64,000 nucleotides of DNA from Strigamia acuminata (GCA_949358305.1 OX442320.1:5782259-5846258); one strand, 5' to 3'. Counted from the first letter of the stretch, positions 45,739-56,283 are shown. Numbers and translations: made by a program. Notes: generated by a model from the sequence alone, not told the origin.

Positions 45739-46437
45739 GCGCCGATATCATTCCGTTGAGTTTATTCAAAATAAAGCAATACAGTGATTGCTATTAAAGA
45801 TTTTCATCAAAACTTTAACTGAATAATTAGAAATTTAAACAAACAAATAAACAATGCAGTCAGATTATAAACGCGGCACGCTTTCGGAGATTTTCACAAA
45901 TGCTCGAGGAGTATTTTCACGAGACATTCGGTGACGTGCAATAACAAAACGACTAAACGCGCTGTGCTGTGTGCTTATTTCAAAGAGTGCTTGTCGGTTG
46001 TTACGACCGGATCGAATTCAGTTGGACTCGTTAACATTGTGCCAGAGCGAAAGCAGAAGACTATACACCGTGGTGGAGAGTGGATATGGAGAAACCGTAT
46101 GTAGTTGTAAGCGTATCTCTAGTAGGATTAAAATGGGAAAGTGAGTTGAAATGTGCAGGAAAATGTGTGCACGCAATTAACTTGTAAGTGTTTACTTTCA
46201 GAAGTGGAAAACAACGACTTGCAAATTAGAGTCGGAAACCGTGTCGAGGCTGCGGATAACAGTAAAAGTCGACCCTTTCAGCAGCAATACCTTGTGCGCT
46301 GAAAAACCCGGTCCGAACGAGGTTTTTCCAATTATTTTCACTTGCCCAAAGATGCTGTATGGTCGACATTTGAGTGTTCAGAAAGTTAAATTTTGCGACA
46401 GTTGTACAAATCTCGGTTTAGGCATTTGCACTGTATA
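45739..46437 (+). pseudogene. broken fucolectin-like gene, copy 1
   Basis: Begins with the 5' region shared by the family (CGGCGCCGATATCATTCCGT, then a short ORF MQSDYKRGTLS.. at 45854), but jumps from CATTGTGCCAG directly into the exon-3 part of the lectin domain (TPWWRVDMEKP, WWRVD being the FTP hallmark), so the start codon, membrane span and half of the domain are missing. The last exon has a frameshift after VEAADN and ends early at ICTV. A pseudogene. Confidence 0.8.
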
Positions 46438-46449
46438 AATGATTTATTT

Positions 46450-46870
46450 TTCTACTTAAAATGTTCTATTTTCTTGGGTAACATTGAGTTTAGATTTTTT
46501 TTAGATTAGGTAGTTTTGCTCGATTTCGTTAAATGAAATTATTTAAGGCACAATCTTGTCGAAATTAGACAATTTCTAACACATTTGTCACATTTTTTAA
46601 ATAATTCACCAAAGAATTGTCAAATTTTGTTGAAATTTCGCAACAAAAAAAATCTCAAAATATTTAAAAATTTTGCAAAATTTTTAAATATTTTGTCGTC
46701 ATTAATCAAAAATTTTCTCAAATATTGTTTTTGATGCTAAAACTTTGTTCGTCGTCTAAATGAACGACTGACACTATAATAACTTTGTCGATTAATTTTT
46801 TATATTTAAATTTATTTAAATAATCGAAGAAAATTTACGAGGGTACAAACCAGGGATGAACCAGGACAAA
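46450..46870. other. intergenic, duplicated with 58520-58800 and 59760-59960
   Basis: AT-rich. Words such as GTTGAAATTTCGCAACAAAA recur in all three intergenic stretches of the array, showing they were copied with the genes. No gene. Confidence 0.6.
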
Positions 46871-47140
46871 TAGTGGAGTGAAACAAAGTTTTTTATTGCG
46901 TAAAAACAGGTGGAAAACTGGCGCAAAAACAAAGATGGTTGACAATAAGAGCGCACATGCTGGGGAGAGAATGACCGACAGCTAACAAAGAAATCACGTT
47001 TAAAAAATGTGAAAGCAATTATCCGATGGTGATGACTGACCAGTAATTACCATCAGATGTTTGCTTTCACATTTTTAACTTGCTGTTTTCATTCGCTCCC
47101 AAAACCGTCGACGCCATGAAAACCCCTGAATCACTCTTAA
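46870..47140. mobile_element. MITE-like insert with internal hairpin (copy 1)
   Basis: Shared with 48372-48645 and, more distantly, with the MITE at 56512-56776 (AAAACCGTCGACGCCAT end). It contains a strong hairpin: AAAAATGTGAAAGCAATTAT at about 47004 pairs with its inverse at about 47048-47076. It sits where the 5' exons of the neighbouring fucolectin-like copy should be. Confidence 0.6.
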
Positions 47141-47740
47141 GTATCATTCCAGCAAGACTGCCATGTTGTCCTGCGTCGACAACAGAACCTGCTGATATTC
47201 TTGCCACTACGGCACTTGATTTTGAAAATAAACCAGTTTTCGAGAGTACCAGTACTACTCATAAGGACCTTGCACCGAATCACCCGCTAGATAAAAGCGA
47301 CAGCACTTGTTTCCTACTTTTGCAGACTAGACACCGTGGTGGCGAGTGGATATGGAGGCCACGTTTGTAATTGTAAACGTATCTATGGTAGGAATAAAAT
47401 ATCAAAGTTTTGAAATGTGCAAGAAAATGCGTGCACGTAATTACCTTGTAAGTGCCTATTTTCAGCTGTGCAAAACAACGACATGGAAGTTCGCGTTGGA
47501 AATCGTATCCAGTTTACGCACAGAACCCTCGTCGGCCCTGTCAACAGCAATACTTTGTGTGCTGAAAAACCTGGTCCGAACGAAGTTTTCCCAATTGTTT
47601 TCACGTGCCCAAAGTTGCTTTATGGTCGACAAGTGACCATTCAGAAGGTTAAAAAGTGCGCAAGTTGTAACCATCCCAGTATGGCCATTTGCACTATAGA
47701 AATTAATGGATATAAGTTACCACTTGAGTTAATAGAATAA
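47100..47740 (+). pseudogene. broken fucolectin-like gene, copy 2
   Basis: Exon 3 (from about 47153, after ATTCCAG) encodes LPCCPASTTEPADILATTAL, then the frame shifts before the TPWWRVDMEATF segment, where a TAG also precedes the hallmark. Exon 4 (about 47466-47740) is intact to the family end: MEVRVGNRI, SNTLCAEKPGP, FTCPKLLYGRQVTIQKVK, MAICTIEINGYKLPLELIE. The exons for the start and membrane span are absent, displaced by the insert upstream. A pseudogene with a preserved last exon. Confidence 0.8.
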
Positions 47741-47947
47741 AGATTTGCTCTACGCTACGGATGTTAATCAGCACAATTGCGATTGTATAAATGATTCATT
47801 TTCCTACATAAAATGTTGTATTTTCTTGCGTTGCATTAAGGAATCGGAAAAATAAGAGTTTTGTTTTTGTTTGCATTCACAAGCTGAAAGGTTCACTTTT
47901 TGTTACCGGTGCCACTGCAAAGTAAGAGTGCGTTACAGGGAAGCACA

Positions 47948-48371
47948 AGGGGGTGCTTGTTGGAAAGTGATTTAATTTCGCACTTTTAAGATGCAAGAAT
48001 GCACTTTTAAGAGCAGAAATTGATTTTAAGAATTAATCAAATAATTTTAAATCCCAAAAATCAAATTTTAATTTCAACAATTCATTTAATTCAGTCCAAA
48101 ACTCCAATTTCTACGCTGGTGACGATTTTCATTGCATTCTTGTAGTATTTACATGGCTGTACAGATAAACGATGATGGTTCAGTCACATTGTAACATTGT
48201 GCCAACATGTGGGAAAGGGAAAAGAAGAAGTCCGGGTATGTGATTTTTCGAATGGAATAGAGACTCGGAATTGATTTAATTGATTAATTTGTTGTTTTAT
48301 TACTGTTAGTAAGAAAAAATGGATCATAATCATCGTGGTGGTCCTGCTTTGCTGTCTCTTCACAGCAGGAG
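47948..48371. pseudogene. chimeric segment: PGAM5-like intron/exon pieces plus 5' exons of a fucolectin-like gene
   Basis: 47948-48110 matches intron 2 of PGAM5-like copy e. 48115-48190 is a degraded piece of the last exon of PGAM5-like copy g (GACGATTTTCATTGCATTCT, TGTAGTATT). From 48200 come the first coding exon of a fucolectin-like gene (ATGTGGGAAAGGGAAAAGAA) and its membrane-span exon (48310-48371, KKKWIIIIVVVLLCCLF type), which breaks off into a MITE-like insert. Nearly the same arrangement recurs at 58196-58530. Confidence 0.75.
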
Positions 48372-48645
48372 TGTGTATAGTGGAGTGAAACAAAGGTTTT
48401 TATTGCGTGAAAACAGGTGGAAAACTGGCGCAAAAACAAAGATGGTTGACAATAAGAGCGCACATGCTGGGGAGAGAATGACCAACAGCTAGCAAAGAAA
48501 TCAACGTTTAAAAAATGTGAAAGCAAACATCCGATGGTGATGACTGACCAGTAATTATCATCAGATGTTTGCTTTCACATTTTTATAAGCTGCTGTTTTC
48601 ATTCGCTCCCACAACCGTCGACGCCATGAAAACTCCTGAATCCAA
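48372..48645. mobile_element. MITE-like insert with internal hairpin (copy 2)
   Basis: Near-identical to 46870-47140, including GTGGAGTGAAACAAAG at the left, the GTGAAAGCAAACATCCGATG hairpin and the CGTCGACGCCATGAAAAC end. It truncates the membrane-span exon of the preceding fucolectin-like fragment. Confidence 0.65.
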
Positions 48646-48658
48646 AATTAGCAGATCT

Positions 48659-49818
48659 TGTAATGAGCTCAAATTTCACTATAAAATAATAGTGAAATTT
48701 CTTTCTCATTGGTGCCGCATCGGGACTTATCAAAATTCTACTAAAACTCAACTCTAAAATCTTAACTGACTAATCAAAGAAGAAATAATCACTAATTAGT
48801 TCTTAAATAAAGGAAAAAGATTTATTCTTGGCTTGAATAAACTAATAGTAAAATACAATTAAATAATAGGAATTAAAGGTAAAAGTAATAATAATTGAAG
48901 GTGAAATGGCGAAAATAATACAAAATAGCGGCGATGGCTTGTCGCTCGCTCTCGAATTTCGTTCTTCACTCGACGCTCGCTCTCGAACCTCGTTCTTCAC
49001 TCGACGCTCGCTCTCGGACCTCGATACTCGCTCTCGGACCTCAATGCCCGCTCCAAACCTCAAAACGGCGTCCAAACTTCACTCTTTACTCACGATGTTC
49101 ATTCCTGGTTAAACCGGACAAATTTCCGAATTCTTGGTGACTTGAACTCGGACACAATTCCGTTTCTTCTCTCTCAAAACTCGCAACAGATTCGGACACA
49201 ATTCCGGCTCTTCTTCCTTGATGACTCCGTGGTTGCGGCAAATTCCGCTTTATGTTGACTGGGACAAATTTCCCAATGAGGATTTCTCATCCAAACAATG
49301 GCTGCTTGGCAAGAATGATGATCTCTCCAAACAATGGCTGCTTGGCAAGATGAAAATCCCACTGATGAATATGCTCAATCAGCAAGATAAATTTCCCACT
49401 ACTGGATGTACACAGTAGCAAGAACTCCCACAATAACTTTATGTTATTGTAAGAAATGAGTCTCAATACTCAAGAACATCTCAAAACTGCTTTAGCAATT
49501 TGCAAGAAGGAGTCTAAATACTCAGGCAATCTTTCACCAAATCCACTTGAAGAATTGTATTTTCCCAGGGTAGATTTTGTGACTTGTTGCTCTCAAAGTT
49601 GATTTCAGACTGAAGATTTTTTCTCATTCTCTGCAGGAAGCATTTCCTGTTACAGGAAGCTCATGGGCTGGTTGCCCTGGCAACCACCCTCATGTCTTCA
49701 AGTTATGCCAGACTTCCTGTTCAGGCATAAAAAATAAACTCAAATAAAAATATGAAATATATAAAATATTTCCAGACACATTTCTGTTCTTCATCTAGTG
49801 ACCACTAGGGTCACTACA
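48659..49818 (-). repeat. LTR (3' LTR of the minus-strand element)
   Basis: 1160 bases, identical by eye to 54411-55570. It contains CpG-rich direct repeats (CTCGACGCTCGCTCTCG and variants, about 48968-49035) and a duplicated ACAATGGCTGCTTGGCAAGA (49296 and 49330). Short ORFs inside are shared by both LTRs and look incidental. Confidence 0.93.
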
Positions 49819-49832
49819 CTTCCCCCCTTTTT
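49819..49832 (-). promoter_or_regulatory. polypurine tract (plus-strand primer site)
   Basis: Minus-strand AAAAAGGGGGGAAG immediately abuts the 3' LTR, the expected position for the reverse-transcription polypurine tract. Confidence 0.8.
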
Positions 49833-49854
49833 AGGAAGTTAGTTCCTAACTTCT

Positions 49855-52800
49855 CTAAATCTCATCATCGATCCTCGAGGCGAAGTCCTTGATGGGGATT
49901 TCAGATTCGGAGACCGAAAACTTCAGTTTGTCTTGGGATTTCGTTGAATCATTCCTTGTCGTAACCGATTGATTCTGTCCAGCAATTGCAGATGGTGTCC
50001 CGCTCCCAGGACTGAAATCCTGCCATCCGCTTCTTCCGGCAGCTTCCTTCAAGTGACCGGTCCAGTTGGCTCGAACAGGCAATTGATTTTCAGTTGTGTG
50101 TTCAAATGATCTGAAACAGGCATCTTGCAAAACTTTGCCTGAGTCAGCTCGATCATTCTGAGTTTTAACATTCATTTCTGGTGTTGTCGCCACTAATTGT
50201 TGTTGCACAGCTGATGCGTTTGTTGCTTCAAAATTCAATGGCTTTTTGCTTTCCATTAATGTGATTTTATTCCCTGCAATCTTCTCAATTTCAAGCCACT
50301 GCTTCTGGATTTCCGGTTGAGTGTTTGGCAAATCTACATGTTGAATTCTGAACTCCTCCAATAAAAAACTTGCAACTGGCTGTTTTCCTTCAGATGTACT
50401 CTTAATTGTAACTGTAGTGGGCACTGTAGCTCTGCTGTCTGAATTGCTACAATCAGATTTTTTAACAGTATCTGAAAAATTAATCTTGGACTTATTTCCA
50501 ATTGCAACTGCACTGACAATATGTTTCTGTAGGTCAGTTGATTCAGTGTAGCTTGCGTAACTAAGCTTCATTGCAGTTTTAACTTCACTGGACTCCATGA
50601 AGTGTTGATCAACTTGGATTATTTGATTTGGTTGCTTTTCCAATAAATTAATTTTTGAAATGTTTTCAGTTGTGATTGAGCTGGCAGCAAATTTTGGTAA
50701 CTCAATTGATTGAGTGTTGTGTTGCTTCAAGTCAATTCTCTGCAAAGTTTTTTCCAAAATTCTGTTTTCTTTTTCTGTTGGTCGTGGACCTTGTTTTTCA
50801 ATTTGACCAATTGATGTTAATACTTGGCAATCTTGATTTTCTGGTCGTCCTTTCAATCCTGTATTTGTATGCTGTTTACTGCAAAGCATCTTGTAATCAT
50901 CTGTTTGTAGAGGTTTTTCATTTTCATGTTCACTCCTTGTATCTCCAGATGTTTGGATTGTTTCTACCAGTTTAACTTCAGACCTTTCCTCTAATTGAAT
51001 CAATTGCTGTTTAGCTTGGATTCTTTTCTTTGGCAGCTTCTCCACTTTTTCTTTGGTGTCTTGAGTTTCATTTGCCAAATCCAGTCGCTGATAACAATTT
51101 TTGATCAAAATTTTTACTTCCTGTAGGTCTTCAGAAGTTATATTTTCCAGTATGTTCTTCAGAGCCACGATGAAATATTTGGAGGGCCACTCTGAATTCT
51201 GCCGACATAATTTCGGTGAAAACGTGGAATCTTGTAACATTACATTATCTGTCAGTCGTTTGATCACTTTTCGAAGTTGTTTTCGAACAATTTTCGTTTC
51301 TCGAACCAGACATTTATTTTCTGATTTTCTAGGATTCCTGGATGAATTTTGATTCTTTTTCTCTTTTTCCATCACTCTTCCCCCCTTTTTTGGAAATGGT
51401 TGAACTTGTTCATCAGTTTCAAAATCTACACTTTTTGGAAAAAGCAATGGATTTTCTTCTAAGTTTTCAAAAATCAAATTTTCTGTGTCCGATTCGATAA
51501 TTTTTTCTGCAATCTGTGCATCATCTTGGTTCTTCTTATCATCAGAATTTTGTGTATCCTGTAGAGGTTGCGCATTTTTGTGAGCTTGCATTTTGTTCGA
51601 TTTGGACGCACTTTGTGTAATTCCTGTATTTTCAACAACCTGTGTGTCTTCTGCATGTCGTGTGTCTTCTGCACTTTGCACACTTTTTTCTTCTTGTTGT
51701 CTACCATCTATGGCTGTTTTTTGGTCATTGAAATTTTCGAAATTGATTGATCTTTGATGGTGACGATCATTTTCGTTTGGCCAGCCTGCCATACATGTGT
51801 CAACTTGTGTTTGGCCAAGTTCTCTGTTTGCTGTGGACATTCTGATGTCATCTGGTTGTTGGAGGTTCTGCTTGTCCATGACATCAAATAACATTTTCTT
51901 CTGAGCAGGTGTTGAGGTTTGGTTATTATCTCTACGATATTTTGTATCGTCATTTCCTCGCTTTACTGCATTTCCTGTTGAATCCGTAATTGACTGTTCA
52001 ACTTTCGACTGATGCATGACACTTGCTGTATTCCTAACTGGTGGACACCGTGAATGTGCCATGTACCGCAGCTCTTGTGGATCTGGTTTTGACTTCTTTG
52101 CGTCTTCCTGAGCTGGTGGAGATGCTTTAGGAAAATTTTCGTTTTCAACATGCAATGATGATTCCATTGTCTTCCCTTCTACGACGAGTGCTTGATTAAA
52201 GCTGTCAATCTTTTCCATTTTTTCAGAAGGTGTCTTTTTTGCAAAATTAATCGAAAATGTTTTCATTTCTAGAATTAAGCTTTTCCTCGATTCAGACATT
52301 GTTTCTGTTTCTTCACCAGATGTAGATAACCTTTTTAATGCCTTCTTGACTGCATCCATTGCTACTGGCAATGACAATTTTTTGGCAACTTCAGAAAACC
52401 TTAAGTCCACTGGTGAGTTGTGTCTTTTCCTTGTGGTTACCTCAGCACTGGTCCCATATCTTAAAATTTTCTGGTCATCTCTGGATTGACGTTTCGTCTC
52501 TGCAGGACTGTCTCTAGTTTCGGTCTGTAAACGGCGACGTACTTCTTGTAATTTAAGTCGGGTTGGCGAGCGTACTGCTGATAATGCCGTGCTGTCAACT
52601 GATTTTCTGGTCGAAGTCTTCTTATCCGCCTTTATTAAACAACCTCTTTCTTCGGTTATTTTGATTGGTTCTTCGAACAACAATTTCGTGAGATCGCTTT
52701 TGCTTCGTGGAATGGATTTTACATTTTCAGATAATGAACGTACTGGAGATGTGGTGCGCGATACGTAATGTCTTCGTGATTGTACTTTGTTGGCTTCGAA

Positions 52801-54147
52801 TTTATTTTGTGTTTCGCGTATTTCAAGCTCCATTCTTATTTGCGCGAGTTTATTGTCCAATTTGGTTTCACGTTCCTTGCGCTCTTCCACAAGTAATTGT
52901 TCCTGTAGTTTTTGCTCTTCTAATCTGTAACATTCCCTCCGCTGATCTCGATCATTCGCCGCAGCTATCCATGCAGCATATTCCTCGTGGGACATTGGTT
53001 CATTTATGTGGCAATAACATGCTTCATGCGTAATGTCTAGCATCCGGTCTTGTACTTCTCGCAGCTTGAGACGTGTTGGCGAAATTATTCTTTTCAACTG
53101 TGTCAAGTCGGTCCTGCAACTGGGTGAGAATCTTGCGCGATTTAGCAATAAACACTTTTGACATGTGGCACGTGGTACGCATTGTTTTGGTGATTGCACT
53201 GTTTGCATTGTTAAATCCACTGATTCCTGGGAACTCGAGGGAGATTTTGCTAGACTTTCATCCGTTTGTTTCAAGACGAATTCTTGTTCTTTTATTGCGT
53301 TTGCTGGTGAACCAAAGTTATACGACTCATTTCGATAAGAGTAACCATACTCGTTTTGCTGACACGCTTTGTCTTTGAAATGTGATTCACTTTTCTGGCG
53401 GGCTTCGTCCTGATAACGCGACTCATTTCGCTGATTTGAGTCCTCGTTTGGACGTGAGTTGTTCTTAAAACGTGATTCACTTCTGTGGCAAATTTCGTCA
53501 TGATAATGCGACTCATTTCGCGGATCTGAATTTTCGCGTTGACGTGATTCGCAACAATAACGCGACTCGTTTCGCGAATGTGAGTCCTCTTGTTGACACT
53601 CTTTGTCACGGTAGTGCGACTCATTTCGCGACTGGAAGTCCTCGTATTGGCGGAAATCGTCTTTGAGCGAACGTTCTCGTGACGTAGAAGGACCATGTTC
53701 TTCTTTTCTTTGATTAACTTCGCTTCGACTATCAAGTCCCGAATCATTTCGGTTATCATATCGAATGTCGTATTTTGGTATATCCTGATCTCGTTGATCG
53801 CATCTTCTTTGATAGTTCTGTGGTGAAGAAGAATGACGCATTTCATTTTTATCTCTTGATTGCCGTGTCTTATGGATTGTTAATGTACCACTTCTACTCT
53901 GGCTGGCTTGTAGTTGGTGGTCAGCCATCTTGATTGTAAAATCTTGGAAAAAATTTTCTTGATCCCGTTGAACAATCTTGGAATGTTTTCTGTCATCTGT
54001 GTTCTTAATGGCAATCGGAGACGACATATCTTCTGTGTGGTGTAACAATCCCAAATGTGGTGGCAAACTATATCTTTTCAATCGCAATGATGATTGTTGA
54101 ACTTCCATGGTTGGTCTTTGTACTTGTTTCTTATGATGATCAGACAT
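49855..54147 (-). CDS. single 1430-residue ORF of the LTR element, unknown function
   Basis: An uninterrupted reading frame filling the element's interior. I do not recognise a family. Residues about 130-290 are polar and repetitive, with many copies of an R/N-N/S-ESHY/RY-type unit (for example SRNESHYRDKECQQ, QRNESRYQDEARQK). Around residues 330-400 there is a Cys-containing segment (CQKCLLLNRARFSPSC, then CYCHIN) followed by a long charged coiled coil (LEEQKLQEQLLVEERKERE). A motif SPTRLKLREV / SPTRLKLQEV / SPVDLRFSEV occurs three times near residues 354, 529 and 581. The C-terminal half is Gln/Lys/Glu-rich. No RT, integrase or protease signature is visible. A Gag-like structural role is possible but unproven. 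The start ATG at 54147 is 264 bases after the 5' LTR. Confidence 0.85.
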   Translation of the reverse strand: MSDHHKKQVQRPTMEVQQSSLRLKRYSLPPHLGLLHHTEDMSSPIAIKNTDDRKHSKIVQRDQENFFQDFTIKMADHQLQASQSRSGTLTIHKTRQSRDKNEMRHSSSPQNYQRRCDQRDQDIPKYDIRYDNRNDSGLDSRSEVNQRKEEHGPSTSRERSLKDDFRQYEDFQSRNESHYRDKECQQEDSHSRNESRYCCESRQRENSDPRNESHYHDEICHRSESRFKNNSRPNEDSNQRNESRYQDEARQKSESHFKDKACQQNEYGYSYRNESYNFGSPANAIKEQEFVLKQTDESLAKSPSSSQESVDLTMQTVQSPKQCVPRATCQKCLLLNRARFSPSCRTDLTQLKRIISPTRLKLREVQDRMLDITHEACYCHINEPMSHEEYAAWIAAANDRDQRRECYRLEEQKLQEQLLVEERKERETKLDNKLAQIRMELEIRETQNKFEANKVQSRRHYVSRTTSPVRSLSENVKSIPRSKSDLTKLLFEEPIKITEERGCLIKADKKTSTRKSVDSTALSAVRSPTRLKLQEVRRRLQTETRDSPAETKRQSRDDQKILRYGTSAEVTTRKRHNSPVDLRFSEVAKKLSLPVAMDAVKKALKRLSTSGEETETMSESRKSLILEMKTFSINFAKKTPSEKMEKIDSFNQALVVEGKTMESSLHVENENFPKASPPAQEDAKKSKPDPQELRYMAHSRCPPVRNTASVMHQSKVEQSITDSTGNAVKRGNDDTKYRRDNNQTSTPAQKKMLFDVMDKQNLQQPDDIRMSTANRELGQTQVDTCMAGWPNENDRHHQRSINFENFNDQKTAIDGRQQEEKSVQSAEDTRHAEDTQVVENTGITQSASKSNKMQAHKNAQPLQDTQNSDDKKNQDDAQIAEKIIESDTENLIFENLEENPLLFPKSVDFETDEQVQPFPKKGGRVMEKEKKNQNSSRNPRKSENKCLVRETKIVRKQLRKVIKRLTDNVMLQDSTFSPKLCRQNSEWPSKYFIVALKNILENITSEDLQEVKILIKNCYQRLDLANETQDTKEKVEKLPKKRIQAKQQLIQLEERSEVKLVETIQTSGDTRSEHENEKPLQTDDYKMLCSKQHTNTGLKGRPENQDCQVLTSIGQIEKQGPRPTEKENRILEKTLQRIDLKQHNTQSIELPKFAASSITTENISKINLLEKQPNQIIQVDQHFMESSEVKTAMKLSYASYTESTDLQKHIVSAVAIGNKSKINFSDTVKKSDCSNSDSRATVPTTVTIKSTSEGKQPVASFLLEEFRIQHVDLPNTQPEIQKQWLEIEKIAGNKITLMESKKPLNFEATNASAVQQQLVATTPEMNVKTQNDRADSGKVLQDACFRSFEHTTENQLPVRANWTGHLKEAAGRSGWQDFSPGSGTPSAIAGQNQSVTTRNDSTKSQDKLKFSVSESEIPIKDFASRIDDEI
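51377..51391 (-). promoter_or_regulatory. internal copy of the polypurine tract
   Basis: Inside the ORF, minus-strand AAAAAAGGGGGGAAG repeats the 3' polypurine tract exactly over its 14 bases, and encodes Lys-Lys-Gly-Gly. It could act as a central polypurine tract. A third, weaker tract (AAAAAAGGGGGAAAATGG) lies near 54226-54243 between the 5' LTR and the ORF. Confidence 0.45.
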
Positions 54148-54410
54148 GATGTTAATTTTTAGTAGATAGGATAATGAAGAAAGAAATAGTTTAACTTAGA
54201 AAAATATCTTCTAAACTCTGTTAACCATTTTCCCCCTTTTTTGTTTGAGAACCAAAAAAAAAAAAATTCACACCTATTCTTACTACAAATCAAAAAATAG
54301 AAGTTCCTCAATCTAATTAACCTATCACAAAACAATTTTCCAAACAAATTAGGTCCTTCAACTAAATAAAAGTTGTTAAGGTTCAAATCTTTCAGGCCCA
54401 GGCCCCCAAG

Positions 54411-55570
54411 TGTAATGAGCTCAAATTTCACTATAAAATAATAGTGAAATTTCTTTCTCATTGGTGCCGCATCGGGACTTATCAAAATTCTACTAAAACT
54501 CAACTCTAAAATCTTAACTGACTAATCAAAGAAGAAATAATCACTAATTAGTTCTTAAATAAAGGAAAAAGATTTATTCTTGGCTTGAATAAACTAATAG
54601 TAAAATACAATTAAATAATAGGAATTAAAGGTAAAAGTAATAATAATTGAAGGTGAAATGGCGAAAATAATACAAAATAGCGGCGATGGCTTGTCGCTCG
54701 CTCTCGAATTTCGTTCTTCACTCGACGCTCGCTCTCGAACCTCGTTCTTCACTCGACGCTCGCTCTCGGACCTCGATACTCGCTCTCGGACCTCAATGCC
54801 CGCTCCAAACCTCAAAACGGCGTCCAAACTTCACTCTTTACTCACGATGTTCATTCCTGGTTAAACCGGACAAATTTCCGAATTCTTGGTGACTTGAACT
54901 CGGACACAATTCCGTTTCTTCTCTCTCAAAACTCGCAACAGATTCGGACACAATTCCGGCTCTTCTTCCTTGATGACTCCGTGGTTGCGGCAAATTCCGC
55001 TTTATGTTGACTGGGACAAATTTCCCAATGAGGATTTCTCATCCAAACAATGGCTGCTTGGCAAGAATGATGATCTCTCCAAACAATGGCTGCTTGGCAA
55101 GATGAAAATCCCACTGATGAATATGCTCAATCAGCAAGATAAATTTCCCACTACTGGATGTACACAGTAGCAAGAACTCCCACAATAACTTTATGTTATT
55201 GTAAGAAATGAGTCTCAATACTCAAGAACATCTCAAAACTGCTTTAGCAATTTGCAAGAAGGAGTCTAAATACTCAGGCAATCTTTCACCAAATCCACTT
55301 GAAGAATTGTATTTTCCCAGGGTAGATTTTGTGACTTGTTGCTCTCAAAGTTGATTTCAGACTGAAGATTTTTTCTCATTCTCTGCAGGAAGCATTTCCT
55401 GTTACAGGAAGCTCATGGGCTGGTTGCCCTGGCAACCACCCTCATGTCTTCAAGTTATGCCAGACTTCCTGTTCAGGCATAAAAAATAAACTCAAATAAA
55501 AATATGAAATATATAAAATATTTCCAGACACATTTCTGTTCTTCATCTAGTGACCACTAGGGTCACTACA
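54411..55570 (-). repeat. LTR (5' LTR of the minus-strand element)
   Basis: 1160 bases, the same length and sequence by eye as 48659-49818. On the minus strand it begins TGTAGTGACCCTAGTGGTCA and ends GAGCTCATTACA. The following interior bases (CTTGGGGGCCTGGGCC) would hold the primer-binding site, but I cannot match them to a known tRNA 3' end. Confidence 0.93.
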
Positions 55571-55574
55571 ATCT

Positions 55575-56283
55575 GACAGGTGGCCGGTAAAGTAAAATTG
55601 ATCTTGATAATCCTGTTGGTCTTGCTGAATCACTATTAAGTATCATTCCAGCAAGACTGCCATGTTGTCCTGCGTCGACAACAGAACCTGCTGATATTCT
55701 TGCCACTACGGCACTTGATTTTGAAAATAAACCAGTTTTCGAGAGTACCAGTACGACTCATAAGGGCCTTGCACCGAATCAACCGCTAGATACTAGCGAC
55801 AGCACTTGTTTCCTACTTTTGCAGACTGGACACCGTGGTGGCGAGTGGATATGGAGGCCACGTTTGTAATTGTAAGCGTATCTATGGTAGGAATAAAATA
55901 CCAAAGTTTTGAAATGTGCAGGAAAATGTGTGCACGTAATTAACTTGTGTCTATTTTCGGCGGTGGAAAACAACGACATGGAAGTTCGAGTTGGAAACCG
56001 TATCGAGGCTGCGAACGGCAGAATCGTCCCGCCTGTCAGCAGCAATAGCTTGTGTGCAGAAAAACCTGGTCCGAACGAAGTTTTTCCAATTGTTTTCACG
56101 TGCCCAAAGTTGCTTTATGTTCAACAAGTGACGGTTCAGAAAGTTAAAACGTGCGACAGTTGTGGAAATCCCGGTCTAGGAATCTGGGAATGGATATCCG
56201 TTATAATACAGTATAATAAGTTAAAGATTTATTGCTCTATACCGCGGATGTTAATCAGCACACAATTGCGATGGTTTAAATGA
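55575..56283 (+). pseudogene. broken fucolectin-like gene, copy 3 (3' side of the LTR insertion)
   Basis: Exon 3 is present (ATTCCAG at about 55650, LPCCPASTTEPADILATTAL), with the same frameshift before DWTPWWRVDMEATF as in copy 2 but no TAG. Its exon 4 acceptor is destroyed (TATTTTCGG instead of TTTTCAG). The domain continues MEVRVGNRIEAANG, SNSLCAEKPGP, FTCPKLLYVQQVTVQKVK and then diverges at GLGIWEW instead of the usual ICTxxxNGY end. A pseudogene. Exon 3 is nearly identical to copy 2. Confidence 0.8.

Larger units (their letters stand above)
48655..55574 (-). mobile_element. young LTR retroelement, 6.9 kb, non-autonomous type, with 4-bp target duplication
   Basis: Two 1160-base LTRs (48659-49818 and 54411-55570) look identical by eye along their whole length. 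Both start TGTAATGAGC and end GGTCACTACA on the plus strand, so they read TG..CA. ATCT flanks the element on both sides (48655-48658 and 55571-55574). On the minus strand a polypurine tract (AAAAAGGGGGGAAG, 49832-49819) directly precedes the downstream LTR, so the element is oriented on the minus strand. The interior holds one large ORF with no protease, RT, RNase H or integrase motif that I can see, so I infer mobilisation in trans. It interrupts a fucolectin-like copy: exon pieces lie on both sides. Confidence 0.9.

Noticed and set aside
48842-49418. Short ORFs of 62-77 residues inside the LTRs, present twice
   Set aside because: Duplicated only because the LTRs are identical; low-complexity, overlapping in several frames, no recognisable product.
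54227-54410. tRNA-type primer-binding site next to the 5' LTR
   Set aside because: CTTGGGGGCCTGGGCC does not resemble a tRNA 3' end that I can name; the site must be found by search against the genome's own tRNAs.
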